A stretch of 30,849 bases of DNA from CAIWHR01 sp035541655 (GCA_035541655.1 DATKMY010000158.1:1-30849); one strand, 5' to 3'; shown: positions 8,960 to 17,558, numbered from the stretch's first letter. Notes: generated by a model not told the origin, from the letters alone. Made by a program: numbers and translations.

Positions 8960-9567
8960 CGGTCGCCCGCGCTCGGGAATTCCCGCTCCGTCCACTTGGT
9001 CGCAGCGTAGCGAAAGACGTTCATCCGCGGGCCCCAGAATCCCTGTGGCCAGCCGGCCTTGCGCTTCAGTGCGACGATGAAATCCTGCGGGTCGGGAATC
9101 GAGTCCCAGACCTGCGGCAGGTACGTCGCGCGTCTGCCGCCTTGCTCGAGAATCAGGCCGTCGACCCCCGGGCGCAGCCGACGGGCCAGATCCTGCTCGT
9201 CGGCGACGAAAAGCTGCTCGGGCCTCGAGAGCAGCGACACTTCGATCGAGGTCACCGCGAGCTCGCGCGCGGCGAGCGGCGGAAAGCGAGGATCGCGAAA
9301 CGCTGCCGCAACGGCGTTCTCGCGCACGTCGACCCGCAGCGGCCGTAGCGGCTCTAACGAGCCGATGCAGCCGCGCAACTCGCCGCGAGCGCGCAGCGTC
9401 ACGAAAGTCGCCGCGAGCTGCCCGAGCGCCGGAGCGTCCGTCTCCTCCGCGCAGGGCAGCTCGAGCCGCGCCGCGATCGCCGAGCGAGCGATCGCGAGCA
9501 GTGCGCGCCCGAGATCGCGATCGTCGGGCGACACCGCCGCAGGCATTGCGGAACCGGCACCGATCAT
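8956..9567 (-). CDS. amrA: AMMECR1-domain protein AmrA
   Basis: A 203-residue AMMECR1-family protein. The hallmark LRGCIG motif (residues 64-69, ELRGCIGSLEP) is intact and contains the conserved cysteine C67. Other family segments are FRDPRFPPL (90-98), the VTSIEVSLLS strand (105-114), DGLILEQGGRRATYLPQVW (136-154) and the C-terminal KAGWP segment. Human AMMECR1 is linked to a developmental disorder, but the bacterial role is unclear. The start codon shares ATGA with the amrB stop (9567-9564) and the stop codon shares ATGA with the amrS start, so the three proteins are likely made in coupled amounts and probably act together. The residues before about 12 are variable, and the second ATG (codon 8) is a possible alternative start. 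Confidence 0.95.
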   Translation of the reverse strand: MIGAGSAMPAAVSPDDRDLGRALLAIARSAIAARLELPCAEETDAPALGQLAATFVTLRARGELRGCIGSLEPLRPLRVDVRENAVAAAFRDPRFPPLAARELAVTSIEVSLLSRPEQLFVADEQDLARRLRPGVDGLILEQGGRRATYLPQVWDSIPDPQDFIVALKRKAGWPQGFWGPRMNVFRYAATKWTEREFPSAGDR

Positions 9568-10385
9568 GCGTGCGAGCCGAACGCAAACGACGCGTAGCCG
9601 ACTACACGCGACTTGTCGCCGGCAGTGTCCCCCGAATTGCGCAGATCGAGCAGCTCCGGACGCAGTCGGTGGCGGCGCGCCGCGACGATGAGGCCGTTGA
9701 TCGGCGTCGCGCCGCAGGCCTGCTCGTGGTCGAGGTTCGGCGAGAGCGCGAGGATCGCGTCGGCGGTTGCGCGGTCGATCGCGCGCGCGTCGGCATAGCG
9801 GTGGTAATGCGAGAGATCCGAGCTCACGACGATCAGCGTCTCGGCGCCGCCCCACAGCAATTCCATGACTTCGGCAACCTCGGCGGCAGTCGCGTCGCCT
9901 ACCGCGAACGGCACGATTCGAAAGTCCTGGAGCAGGCGCTGCAGGAAGGGAAGCTGCACTTCGAGCGAGTGCTCGTTCGCGTGCGGCGCGTCGTCGCGCA
10001 CGACCTGGCGCAGCGCAAGTGCGCTGGCTACGGCGTCGTCATCGAGCGCGACTTCGCCGAACGGCGTCGCGAACGCGCGCGCCGAAGGCAGCGCGAGGCC
10101 GCGAACCCGCGCACGGTGCGCCGGCCCGAACAGCACGACACGGTGAATCGTCTTGCGTGCGGGGGCGAGGCGCTCGTAGCCATAGCCCGCGATCGGACCC
10201 GAGTAGACGTACCCCGCGTGCGGAACGATGATTGCCTTCGGCACGACGGCAGTCGGGCGATCGGGCCTGGCCGCGGCGGCGAGATGCGCGCGCACGTCCG
10301 CCGCGAGCGTGTCCGGCGACCGAGGATAGAAGAGCCCCGCGACAGCGGCGCCTCGGACGGAAGACTTGGGGTTTCGGTTTTCCAC
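9564..10385 (-). CDS. amrB: MEMO1-like protein AmrB
   Basis: A 273-residue MEMO family protein, related to extradiol-dioxygenase folds, and first gene of the operon. H56 in PHAGYVYSG, H90 in GPAHR and C224 in CGATP fall where human MEMO1 has its metal ligands (two histidines and a cysteine). NEHSLEVQLPFLQ (137-149), SSDLSHYH (188-195) and NSGDTAGDKSRVVGYA (250-265) complete the family pattern. The start appears to be GTG; no in-frame ATG gives the normal N-terminus (family members usually start shortly before the AVAGLFYP block), and the ribosome binding site is weak (AGCAGG, close to the start). The stop overlaps the amrA start. The operon lacks other enzymes, so its substrate is not shown by context. 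Confidence 0.95.
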   Translation of the reverse strand: MENRNPKSSVRGAAVAGLFYPRSPDTLAADVRAHLAAAARPDRPTAVVPKAIIVPHAGYVYSGPIAGYGYERLAPARKTIHRVVLFGPAHRARVRGLALPSARAFATPFGEVALDDDAVASALALRQVVRDDAPHANEHSLEVQLPFLQRLLQDFRIVPFAVGDATAAEVAEVMELLWGGAETLIVVSSDLSHYHRYADARAIDRATADAILALSPNLDHEQACGATPINGLIVAARRHRLRPELLDLRNSGDTAGDKSRVVGYASFAFGSHA

Positions 10386-10514
10386 CCTGCTCTATATGGG
10401 GTTCGGCCATCCTCGATCAAGACACTACGCCGGGCGAAACCGAATTCCAACCCCGGGCACAGCGCCGCCGAGGAAACCTTGCCCCCGCACCAGGGCGAGC
10501 GGAATCCGGAGGCG

Positions 10515-11360
10515 TCAGTCGCCGTTCGCGGGCAACCGCACGAGGTAGCCGCCCGATTTCTCGTCGCGCTCGAGCTCGAGGCTCCCGCTGCGCTCGGCCT
10601 CCTCGAGCATTCCGTTGAACGAGCGAAAGCCGTAGTACGACTCGTTGAAGCCCGGCTTGCGGCGCTTGAGCGCCTGCTTGACCATCGATCCCCAGACCTT
10701 CTCCTCGTCGCCGCGCTCGGAGACGAGCGCCTCGACGGTCCCGACGATCAGCTCGAGCGCCTCGTGGCGGCGCTCGTCGTCCGCCTTGCCGGACGGCGCC
10801 GCGTGCGCCTCGGCCTTTACCGCGGCCTTCGGCGGCCCCGCGGGCGCTCGCGCGGTGCCCTTCCGCACCGCCGCCTTGCGCTTTTCGCGGACGAGGTCGT
10901 CGTAGTAGATGAACTCGTCGCAGTTCGCGATCAGCAGGTCGGACGTCGAGTTCTTGACGCCGACGCCGATCACCGTCTTGTCGTTCTCGCGCAGCTTCGA
11001 GACCAGCGGCGAGAAGTCCGAATCGCCGGAGATGATGACGAACGTGTCGACGTGCGCCTTCGTGTAGCAGAGGTCGAGCGCATCGACCACCATCCGGATG
11101 TCGGCGGAGTTCTTCCCCGACTGGCGCACGTGCGGGATCTCGATCATCTCGAACGAAGCCTCGTGCATCGGGGCCTTGAACGACTTGTAGCGCTCCCAGT
11201 CGCAGTACGCCTTCTTGACGACGATGCTGCCCTTCAGCAGCAGCCGCTCGAGCACCTTGCCGATGTCGAACTTGTCGTACTTCGCGTCCTGGACGCCGAG
11301 CGCGACGTTCTCGAAATCGCAGAACAGCGCCATGTTGGTGACTTCGGGTGATCGGGCCAT
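10515..11360 (-). CDS. NYN-domain putative RNase with C-terminal LOTUS/OST-HTH domain
   Basis: A 281-residue protein with two domains. Residues about 9-157 form a NYN (LabA/DUF88, PIN-like) nuclease domain with the acidic metal-binding set D15 (CDFEN), D87 (NSADIRMVVD) and D113/D115 (SGDSDFSPL). A low-complexity linker rich in A, K and P follows (about 160-195). Residues about 198-276 form a LOTUS/OST-HTH domain with KRRKPGFNESYYGFRSF and the GGYLVRL end. NYN domains are Mg-dependent RNases, and LOTUS domains are thought to bind RNA or G-rich nucleic acid, so RNA processing or decay is inferred. The start at 11360 has only a weak GGGA site; ATG at 11333 (MALFCDFEN) is an alternative. It is divergent from yceH. 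Confidence 0.9.
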   Translation of the reverse strand: MARSPEVTNMALFCDFENVALGVQDAKYDKFDIGKVLERLLLKGSIVVKKAYCDWERYKSFKAPMHEASFEMIEIPHVRQSGKNSADIRMVVDALDLCYTKAHVDTFVIISGDSDFSPLVSKLRENDKTVIGVGVKNSTSDLLIANCDEFIYYDDLVREKRKAAVRKGTARAPAGPPKAAVKAEAHAAPSGKADDERRHEALELIVGTVEALVSERGDEEKVWGSMVKQALKRRKPGFNESYYGFRSFNGMLEEAERSGSLELERDEKSGGYLVRLPANGD

Positions 11361-11495
11361 CGTCGGTCCCGGGCTGGCGCCCGGCTGTCGGGGATTGAGG
11401 AGGGGGCGGCTTTCGGCGCCCGGATAGCGCAACGATAGCAGCAATGCCAAACTTGCGCTTTTGCGAGGCGCGAGACGCCGACCCGGACACCGACG

Positions 11496-12164
11496 ATGAC
11501 CCTGCCCGATCTCTCGCTGGTCGAATCGCGCGTTCTCGGCGTGCTCGTCGAGAAGCAGCACACGGTACCCGATACCTATCCGCTCACGCTGCTCGCGCTG
11601 ACGGCGGGCTGCAATCAGAAGACGAGCCGCGAACCGGTTCTGAACGCGACCGAGGCCGAAGTGCAGGCGGCGATCGATCGCCTCAAGACTTTTACGCTCG
11701 TCGTGGAGTCGAGCGGCGGCCGCGTGATGCGCTACGCGCAGAACGTCGGCCGCGTGCTCGGGATTCCCGCGCAGGCGGTGGCGCTCCTCGCCGTGTTGAT
11801 GCTGCGGGGTCCGCAGACCGTGGGCGAGCTGCGGATCAACTGCGATCGGCTGCATCGGTTCGCCGACACTTCTGCGGTCGAGGCGTTCCTGCACGAGCTC
11901 GCCGCACGATCGGAAGGCCCGCTCGTCGTTCTGCTTCCGCGACAACCCGGCGAGCGCGAGGCGCGCTGGGCGCATCTGCTGTCAGGCGCACCTCCGGCGA
12001 GCGCGTCTGCGCATCGCGGCGCGGACGAGCCCGCGAACGACGCGCCAAGCGTCTCGAGCATCGCTGCGCTCGAAGGTCGAGTGTCGGATCTCGCAAACGA
12101 GGTCGATGCGCTCAAGGCGACCGTGGCGAAGCTCGCGGCGGCGCTCGGCCAATCGGTACGCTAG
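11496..12164 (+). CDS. yceH: YceH family protein (DUF480)
   Basis: A 222-residue member of the DUF480/YceH family, which has two winged-helix domains. The start of the family pattern is intact: RVLGVLVEKQ, TYPLTLLAL, GCNQKTSREPV, and later RYAQNVGRVLG, LLAVLMLRGPQTVGELR and the conserved WAHLLSG end of the folded part. After about residue 165 the sequence becomes low-complexity (SGAPPASASAHRGADEP) and ends in a short coiled-coil-like segment (ALEGRVSDLANEVDALKATVAKLA), as in many homologues. The molecular role is not known; a nucleic-acid or regulatory function is suggested by the winged helices only. The 135-base gap to the divergent NYN gene must contain both promoters, but I see no strong hexamer pair. 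Confidence 0.93.
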   Translation: MTLPDLSLVESRVLGVLVEKQHTVPDTYPLTLLALTAGCNQKTSREPVLNATEAEVQAAIDRLKTFTLVVESSGGRVMRYAQNVGRVLGIPAQAVALLAVLMLRGPQTVGELRINCDRLHRFADTSAVEAFLHELAARSEGPLVVLLPRQPGEREARWAHLLSGAPPASASAHRGADEPANDAPSVSSIAALEGRVSDLANEVDALKATVAKLAAALGQSVR

Positions 12165-12276
12165 CCGCGCGCGCGGACTCCCGGCTGTCGCAACTTGGCG
12201 TTACACTAGGCGCCCTTGCGCGAAGCCGCGCCACCGAAGACGGCGCAGCGCCCACATCGTATCCGGAGGAGATTCC

Positions 12277-13368
12277 ATGCGCCCTACGTTGTCGTTCGTC
12301 GCCCTCGCCATCGCGTTCGCTGCGGGCACCTCTCTAGCGCAAATCCCCGCCGGGTACCCCGCCGACTACAAGGCGATCGTCGACGGCGCGAAGAAGGAAG
12401 GCAAGGTCGTCGTCTATTCGACGACCGACGCGAAGCTCGTCACGCCGCTCATCAAGGATTTCGAAGCGGCGTTCCCCGGCGTCAAGGTCGAGTACACCGA
12501 CCTCAATTCGACCGAGGTCTACAACCGGTTCATCAGCGAGAACGCGGCGAACGCGACGTCCGCCGACGCCGTGTGGAGCTCGTCGATGGACCTGCAGATG
12601 AAGCTCGCCGCCGACGGGCTCGCCGCCGTCTACAAGTCGCCCGAAGCGGCGGCACTTCCCGAATGGGCGCACTACAAGGACACGGTCTACGCGACGACGT
12701 TCGAGCCCATCGCGATCGTCTACAACAAGCGCCTCGTCCCCGCCGAAGACGTTCCGAAGACGCACGCCGACTTCACGAAGCTCCTGAACACCAAGGCCGA
12801 CAAGTATCAGAAGAAGGTCACGACCTATGATGCCGAGAAGTCGGGTGTGGGCTTCATGCTCGTCAACCAGGACGCGAAGCTGAATCCCGCGTTCTGGGAT
12901 CTCGTCAAGGCGATGGGCGCGCGCGGCGCCAACATGCAGAGCTCGACCGGTACGATGATGGAACGCGTGTCCTCGGGCGAGAACCTGATCGGCTACAACA
13001 TCCTCGGCTCCTACGCTCTGACGCGCGCGAAAAAGGATCCTTCGATCGGGATCGTCTTCACGTCCGACTACACGCTGGTGCTCTCGCGTCTCGCGTTCGT
13101 CGCGAAGAACGCGAAGAACCCGAACGCCGGCCGGCTGTGGGTCGACTACCTGCTGTCGAAGCGCGGTCAGACGATCACTTCGGAGCAGGCCGAGCTCTTC
13201 TCGGTGCGCACCGACATGACCGGCAAAGACTCGGGCACCGCGTTCGCCAAGGAGCTCGGCGCCGCGGTGAAGCCTATCGCGGTCAACGCCGATCTCCTCC
13301 AGGGGCTCGATCAGCAGAAGCGCCTCGAGTTCCTGAAGCAATGGCAGGCAGCCCTCGGGCGCAAGTGA
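12277..13368 (+). CDS. ABC transporter periplasmic substrate-binding protein (ferric-type, AfuA/FbpA class)
   Basis: A 363-residue exported binding protein. The signal peptide is residues 1-21 with cleavage after SLA, and there is no lipobox cysteine. The mature start (DYKAIVDGAKKEGKVVVYSTTD) and the later NKRLVPAEDVPKTHADF segment are characteristic of the family that captures Fe(III), and sometimes phosphonates, thiamine or organic acids. LWVDYLLSKRGQ near the C-terminus is also typical. A textbook ribosome binding site (GGAGGA) precedes the ATG by six bases. A possible -10, TACACT (12202-12207), lies 70 bases upstream without a good -35. It is the first gene of a three-gene importer. No Fur box is evident, so iron is only one candidate substrate. 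Confidence 0.92.
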   Translation: MRPTLSFVALAIAFAAGTSLAQIPAGYPADYKAIVDGAKKEGKVVVYSTTDAKLVTPLIKDFEAAFPGVKVEYTDLNSTEVYNRFISENAANATSADAVWSSSMDLQMKLAADGLAAVYKSPEAAALPEWAHYKDTVYATTFEPIAIVYNKRLVPAEDVPKTHADFTKLLNTKADKYQKKVTTYDAEKSGVGFMLVNQDAKLNPAFWDLVKAMGARGANMQSSTGTMMERVSSGENLIGYNILGSYALTRAKKDPSIGIVFTSDYTLVLSRLAFVAKNAKNPNAGRLWVDYLLSKRGQTITSEQAELFSVRTDMTGKDSGTAFAKELGAAVKPIAVNADLLQGLDQQKRLEFLKQWQAALGRK

Positions 13369-13432
13369 GCGAGGGTTCCGCGGACTGAAACGGCGCGGCG
13401 GCAGCGCTCGCGGCCCGACTCCGCTGCGACCG

Positions 13433-15112
13433 ATGACGGCCCGAGCTTCGAGCCTTCCGCGCACCGCGGTTGTCGCGGTGACGGCGCTCGTCGTGCTGAC
13501 GCCGGTGCTGCTTATCTTCTGGCAGAGCTTCCTCTCCGCGCCGTTCTTCAACCCGCAGCGGCACTTAGGCCTCGACGCGTACAAGTTCATCTTCGACGAT
13601 CCCGATTTCTGGACGGCGGCGCTGAACTCGGTCGTCATCGCCGCAGGGATGGTGCTGATCGCGCTCCCGCTCGGCGCGGCGCTCGCATTCCTGCTCACGC
13701 GCACGGACCTTCCGTGGCAGCGCGGGATCGAGGTGCTCGTTCTCATCCCGGTGTTCGTCTCGCCGATGGTGCTCGCGTTCGGATACGTGGTGTCGATGGG
13801 TCCGGTCGGCTTCTACTCGCTCTGGGCGAAGGATCTCGTCGGCGACGTTCCCTGGAATGTCTATTCGCTCGCGAGCATCGCGGTGATCGCGGGGCTCACT
13901 CACGTGCCGCACGTCTATCTCTATTCGTCGGCGGCGTTGAAGAGCCTCGGCTCGGACGTCGAGGAGGCGGCGCGGGTGGTCGGCGCGAATCCGTTGCGCG
14001 TCGCGCTGAACGTGAGCCTGCCGATGACGATGCCCGCGCTTCTCTACGCCGCCGTGCTAGTGTTCTTCCTCGGCTTCGAGATCTTCGGCTTGCCCCTCGT
14101 GCTCGGCGACCCGGAAGGTCACCTCGTTCTCGCGACCTACCTCTACAAGCTCACCAACAAGTTGGGGACGCCGTCGTACCACCTGATGGCGGCGGTGGCC
14201 GTGTGCATCGTCGCCATCACGTTCCCGCTCGTGCTGCTGCAGCGGTGGCTGCTCAAGACCGCCGGCAAGTTCGTTTCCGTCAAGGGCAAGGCCACGCGCC
14301 AGAAGGTGCTGCCGCTCGGCGTGTGGAGGTGGGTCGCGCTCGCGATCGTCGCGCTCTGGCTCGCGTTCACGATCGTGGTGCCGATCTCGGGCATCGCGCT
14401 GCGCGCGTTCGTCGAGCAATGGGGCGAGGGGATCCAGCTCGGCGAGGTGCTCACGCTCGCGAACTTCCAACAGGTGTTCGACCAATCGGACCAGGTACGC
14501 GCGATCATCAACACGTTCCTGATCGGCACGATCGGAGGCGCGCTCGCCGTCGGGTGCTACATGCTGATCGGTCTCGCCGGGCACCGGCAGCGAGGCGGAG
14601 TGGCCAGGATTCTCGACTATCTCGTGCTCATCCCGCGTGCGATCCCGGGACTCCTTGCCGGTCTCGCCTTCCTCTGGATCTTCCTTTTCGTCCCGGGTTT
14701 GAAGGAGCTGCGCAACACGATCTTCTCGGTCTGGCTCGCGTACACGGTCGTATGGCTCGCGTACGGACTGCGGCTCATCTCGGGCGCGCTGCTGCAGATC
14801 GGCCCCGAGCTCGAGGAGTCGGCGCGCTCGGTCGGGGCCACGCCCGGACGGGTGCTCAAGGACGTGACGATACCGCTGATCCGATTCGGGCTGCTCGCGA
14901 GCTGGCTGCTCGTGTTCATGATCTTCGAGCGCGAGTACTCGACCGGCGTTTATCTGCTCGGCCAGGGCACCGAAGTGATCGGATCGATGCTCGTTTCGCT
15001 GTGGAGCGCCGGCGCGATCGACCAGGTGGCCGCGCTGTCGCTCATCAACATCGGTCTCGTCGCCATCGGCCTCGCCGTGGCCCTGCGATTCGGAGTACGT
15101 CTCCATGAATAA
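13433..15112 (+). CDS. ABC transporter permease, fused two-domain ferric type
   Basis: A 559-residue inner-membrane permease with two homologous membrane domains in one chain, about 12 helices, as in FbpB/AfuB-type systems. Each half has an EAA loop that docks on the ATPase: EEAARVVGANPLRVA in the first half and EESARSVGATPGRVL in the second. A cytoplasmic linker rich in lysine (SVKGKATRQK) separates the halves. It follows the binding-protein gene by 64 bases and overlaps the ATPase gene by eight bases. There is no clear ribosome binding site before the ATG at 13433. Confidence 0.94.
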   Translation: MTARASSLPRTAVVAVTALVVLTPVLLIFWQSFLSAPFFNPQRHLGLDAYKFIFDDPDFWTAALNSVVIAAGMVLIALPLGAALAFLLTRTDLPWQRGIEVLVLIPVFVSPMVLAFGYVVSMGPVGFYSLWAKDLVGDVPWNVYSLASIAVIAGLTHVPHVYLYSSAALKSLGSDVEEAARVVGANPLRVALNVSLPMTMPALLYAAVLVFFLGFEIFGLPLVLGDPEGHLVLATYLYKLTNKLGTPSYHLMAAVAVCIVAITFPLVLLQRWLLKTAGKFVSVKGKATRQKVLPLGVWRWVALAIVALWLAFTIVVPISGIALRAFVEQWGEGIQLGEVLTLANFQQVFDQSDQVRAIINTFLIGTIGGALAVGCYMLIGLAGHRQRGGVARILDYLVLIPRAIPGLLAGLAFLWIFLFVPGLKELRNTIFSVWLAYTVVWLAYGLRLISGALLQIGPELEESARSVGATPGRVLKDVTIPLIRFGLLASWLLVFMIFEREYSTGVYLLGQGTEVIGSMLVSLWSAGAIDQVAALSLINIGLVAIGLAVALRFGVRLHE

Positions 15113-16193
15113 GAACGTGGCCCCGCGGTCCGCGAACAAGCTCGTCGTCGAGGATCTGCACCTTTCGTACGGCGACAACGCGATCCTGAAGGGCGTCTCG
15201 ATGACGCTCAACCCGGGCGAGGTCGTCGCGCTGCTCGGTGCGTCGGGCAGCGGCAAGACGACGATCCTGCGCTCGGTCGCGGGGCTCGAGCAGCCGAGTC
15301 GCGGCAGGATCTCGATCGGTGGCTCGGTGCTCTTCGACGGCGCCGCCGGCATCGACCTCCCCGTCGAAAAACGCAATCTCGGCCTCGTGTTCCAATCGTA
15401 TGCGCTGTGGCCGCATCGAACGGTCTTCGAGAACGTCGCCTACGGATTGCGGTTGCGGGGAACCGCGCCGAGCGAAATCGAGCGGCGCGTGAACGAGGCG
15501 CTCGGCAATCTCGGCCTCGGCGCGCTCGCGCAGCGCCTGCCACACCAGCTCTCGGGCGGGCAGCAGCAGCGCGTCGCGATCGCGCGCGCGCTCGTCTACA
15601 ACCCGCCGGTCGTGCTGATGGACGAGCCGCTGTCGAACCTCGACGCGAAGCTTCGCGAGGAGGCCCGCGCGTGGCTGCGCGAGCTGATCGTCCGGCTCGG
15701 TCTCTCGGCGCTCGTGGTCACGCATGACCAGACGGAAGCGATGGCGATGTCGGACAAGATCCTGTTGCTGAACTTCGGCCAGATCGAGCAGCAAGGCACG
15801 CCAGACGAGATGTACAACCAGCCGCAGACACGCTTCAGCGCGGAGTTCATGGGCAGCAACAATCACCTGCCGGGAACGATCGCCGAAGTCGCGGATGGGC
15901 GGGCACGGCTCGCGGGCGAGGGCTTCAGCCTCTGGGGCGCGCGCCGCGGCGGGCTCAAGGTCGGCGACAGGGCGACGGGAGTCATCCGCCTCGAACGTAC
16001 TAAGATGGCGGCTGCGCCGGGCGACAACCGTGTCGCGGCCGAGCTCGTCACTGCGATGTTCATGGGCGACCGCCGCGAGCACCTGTTCAGGATCGGATCG
16101 ATGCGGCTGCGCTGTTACGGCGATGCGAGCGATTCCGCCCGCTGGCTCGAGCTTCCCGCCGACGATCTGTGGCTGTTCCCGGGCACTCAATAG
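15105..16193 (+). CDS. ABC transporter ATP-binding protein (ferric/spermidine-putrescine type)
   Basis: A 362-residue cytoplasmic ATPase that powers the preceding permease. Walker A is GASGSGKTT (45-53), the Q-loop is Q97, the signature is LSGGQ (149-153), Walker B is VLMDEP (170-175), the D-loop is SNLD and the switch histidine is H207 (VVTHDQTEA). The remaining 130 residues contain GQIEQQGTPDEMYNQP and a TOBE-like regulatory region, as in the FbpC/PotA class. Its ATG lies inside the permease gene (eight-base overlap), with GGAG about ten bases upstream, so translation is probably coupled. The three genes form a complete single-copy importer. Confidence 0.96.
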   Translation: MNKNVAPRSANKLVVEDLHLSYGDNAILKGVSMTLNPGEVVALLGASGSGKTTILRSVAGLEQPSRGRISIGGSVLFDGAAGIDLPVEKRNLGLVFQSYALWPHRTVFENVAYGLRLRGTAPSEIERRVNEALGNLGLGALAQRLPHQLSGGQQQRVAIARALVYNPPVVLMDEPLSNLDAKLREEARAWLRELIVRLGLSALVVTHDQTEAMAMSDKILLLNFGQIEQQGTPDEMYNQPQTRFSAEFMGSNNHLPGTIAEVADGRARLAGEGFSLWGARRGGLKVGDRATGVIRLERTKMAAAPGDNRVAAELVTAMFMGDRREHLFRIGSMRLRCYGDASDSARWLELPADDLWLFPGTQ

Positions 16194-16204
16194 GAGACGT
16201 TGCG

Positions 16205-17011
16205 ATGGACGTTCAGAACTGGATCGATACCGCGAAGCCGCTGGTCATCGCGTTCGCACTCAAGGTCGCGGGCGCGATCGCCGCGTACATCGTCGGGCGG
16301 ATGCTGATCGGATTCGCGACGACGCTCGCCACGAAGGCGCTCGAGCGGCAGAAGGTCGAGCCGACGGTGATCCGCTACATCGGCTCGGTCATCACCGTCG
16401 CGCTCAACATCATTCTCGTCGTCGCGATCCTCGGCTATTTCGGTGTCGAGACGACTTCCTTCGCCGCGCTGGTCGCGGGCCTCGGTATCGCCGTGGGTGC
16501 AGCGTGGGGTGGCCTCCTGTCGAACTTCGCCGCCGGCGCGTTCATCCTCGTGCTGCGGCCGTTCAAGGTCGGCGACTACGTCGTTGCGGGCGATGTCGAG
16601 GGAACCGTGCGGATGATCGGACTATTCAGCACCGCGATCGACGCGCCCGACAACGCCCACACGCTCGTCGGCAACGCGAAGATCATGGGCGGAACCATCA
16701 AGAACTACAGCGCCAACGCGTACCGCCGCGTGGAATTGACCGCGCAGCTCGATCACAGCGTCGAGCCCGCGGACGCGGTTCGACGCCTCAAGGAAGCGCT
16801 GCCGAAGATTGCCAACGTGCTCGACGAGCCGAAGCCCGATGTCGAAATCCTGACGTTCAACGAGCGCGGCCCGGTCCTGGCGGTTCGCCCGTACTGCGAC
16901 ACCGCGCATTTCTGGCAGGTCTATTTCGACGGCAACCGGATAATCCGCGAGACATTCGGCGCCGCGGGGTACCCGGTCCCCGAGGCGCATCACAACGTGC
17001 GCCGCCCGTAA
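16205..17011 (+). CDS. mscS: small-conductance mechanosensitive channel, MscS family
   Basis: A 268-residue inner-membrane channel of the short MscS type (E. coli MscS has 286 residues). Three hydrophobic helices are present, the third being the glycine/alanine-rich pore helix (AALVAGLGIAVGAAWGGLLSN in two parts, about 92-115). It is followed by the classical beta-domain start FILVLRPFKVGDYV. The C-terminal alpha-beta vestibule contains TIKNYSANAYRRVEL. It releases solutes when the membrane is stretched during osmotic downshock. The ATG at 16205 has GGAG nine bases before; an in-frame ATG 12 codons earlier overlaps the ATPase gene and is less likely. It begins 11 bases after the ATPase stop, so it may be read through from the importer operon. 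Confidence 0.95.
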   Translation: MDVQNWIDTAKPLVIAFALKVAGAIAAYIVGRMLIGFATTLATKALERQKVEPTVIRYIGSVITVALNIILVVAILGYFGVETTSFAALVAGLGIAVGAAWGGLLSNFAAGAFILVLRPFKVGDYVVAGDVEGTVRMIGLFSTAIDAPDNAHTLVGNAKIMGGTIKNYSANAYRRVELTAQLDHSVEPADAVRRLKEALPKIANVLDEPKPDVEILTFNERGPVLAVRPYCDTAHFWQVYFDGNRIIRETFGAAGYPVPEAHHNVRRP

Positions 17012-17047
17012 GGCACCGCGCGAAGCCGACCCCTGAGGAGTCAGCAC

Positions 17048-17464
17048 ATGGGCACGCTCGATGGAATCCTGGGAAGTCTGATGGGTGGCGCGGTTGGCGG
17101 CGCCGGCGCGCAACAGAGTCCGCTGATGCAGATCGCTTTGCGGATCCTGCAGCAGAACGGCGGGGTCGAGGGCGTGCTCGACAAGTTTCGTCAGGGCGGC
17201 TACGCCGATCAGGCGTCGTCCTGGCTCAGCACCGGGCAGAATCTCCCGATCTCCGGAGCCGCGCTGCAGGAAGTGCTGGGCTCCGGCACGATCGGGCAGA
17301 TCGCGCAGCAGCTCGGGCTCTCGCATGGTGAGGCCGCGGGCGGCCTCGCGCAGATGCTGCCGCAGGTGATCGACAAGCTGACTCCGTCCGGAACGATTCC
17401 CGACAACCACGACGACCTGGTCCAGCAGGCACTCGCGATGCTCACCAGATCGAAGCCTGCTTAG
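17048..17464 (+). CDS. YidB-like protein (DUF937)
   Basis: A 138-residue glycine- and glutamine-rich protein of the YidB/DUF937 family. It has no signal peptide or membrane helix. Family features are the N-terminal MGTLDGILGSLMGG, the GGVEGVLDKFRQGGY block, SWLSTGQNLPISGAALQEVLG in pieces, and the GEAAGGLAQMLPQVIDKLTPSG end. The role is unknown, although family members are often associated with cell-envelope or stress conditions. GAGGAG lies eight bases before the start. It follows mscS by 36 bases and is followed by a probable terminator. Confidence 0.9.
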   Translation: MGTLDGILGSLMGGAVGGAGAQQSPLMQIALRILQQNGGVEGVLDKFRQGGYADQASSWLSTGQNLPISGAALQEVLGSGTIGQIAQQLGLSHGEAAGGLAQMLPQVIDKLTPSGTIPDNHDDLVQQALAMLTRSKPA

Positions 17465-17471
17465 GCGCACG

Positions 17472-17495
17472 GGGCGAGCGCGGCGCCCGCCTTTT
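17472..17495 (+). terminator. probable intrinsic terminator after the YidB-like gene
   Basis: GGGCG (17472-17476) pairs with CGCCC (17484-17488) across a seven-base loop, followed by GCC and TTTT (17492-17495). It begins eight bases after the stop codon. The stem is short and the T-run has only four bases, so efficiency is uncertain. Confidence 0.5.
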
Positions 17496-17558
17496 CGATG
17501 CGCGCCGCAGCTCCGCGGAGTGCCCGCTGCTTGCAAGGGAGGCGTCAGGAGGCTGCGC

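Noticed and set aside
8960..9586. Apparent 209-codon upstream extension of the radical-SAM gene
   Set aside because: It overlaps amrA completely in another frame, is arginine-rich and low-complexity, and the ATGA start at 8959 gives the normal family N-terminus.
9501..11351. Long plus-strand open frame across amrA, amrB and the NYN gene
   Set aside because: Spans three well-supported minus-strand genes and their gap; protein is low-complexity, rich in arginine and valine, without motifs.
12334..13746. Long minus-strand open frame opposite the ABC binding-protein gene
   Set aside because: It runs across the binding protein and into the permease; both real genes have clear family motifs and the binding protein has a strong ribosome binding site.
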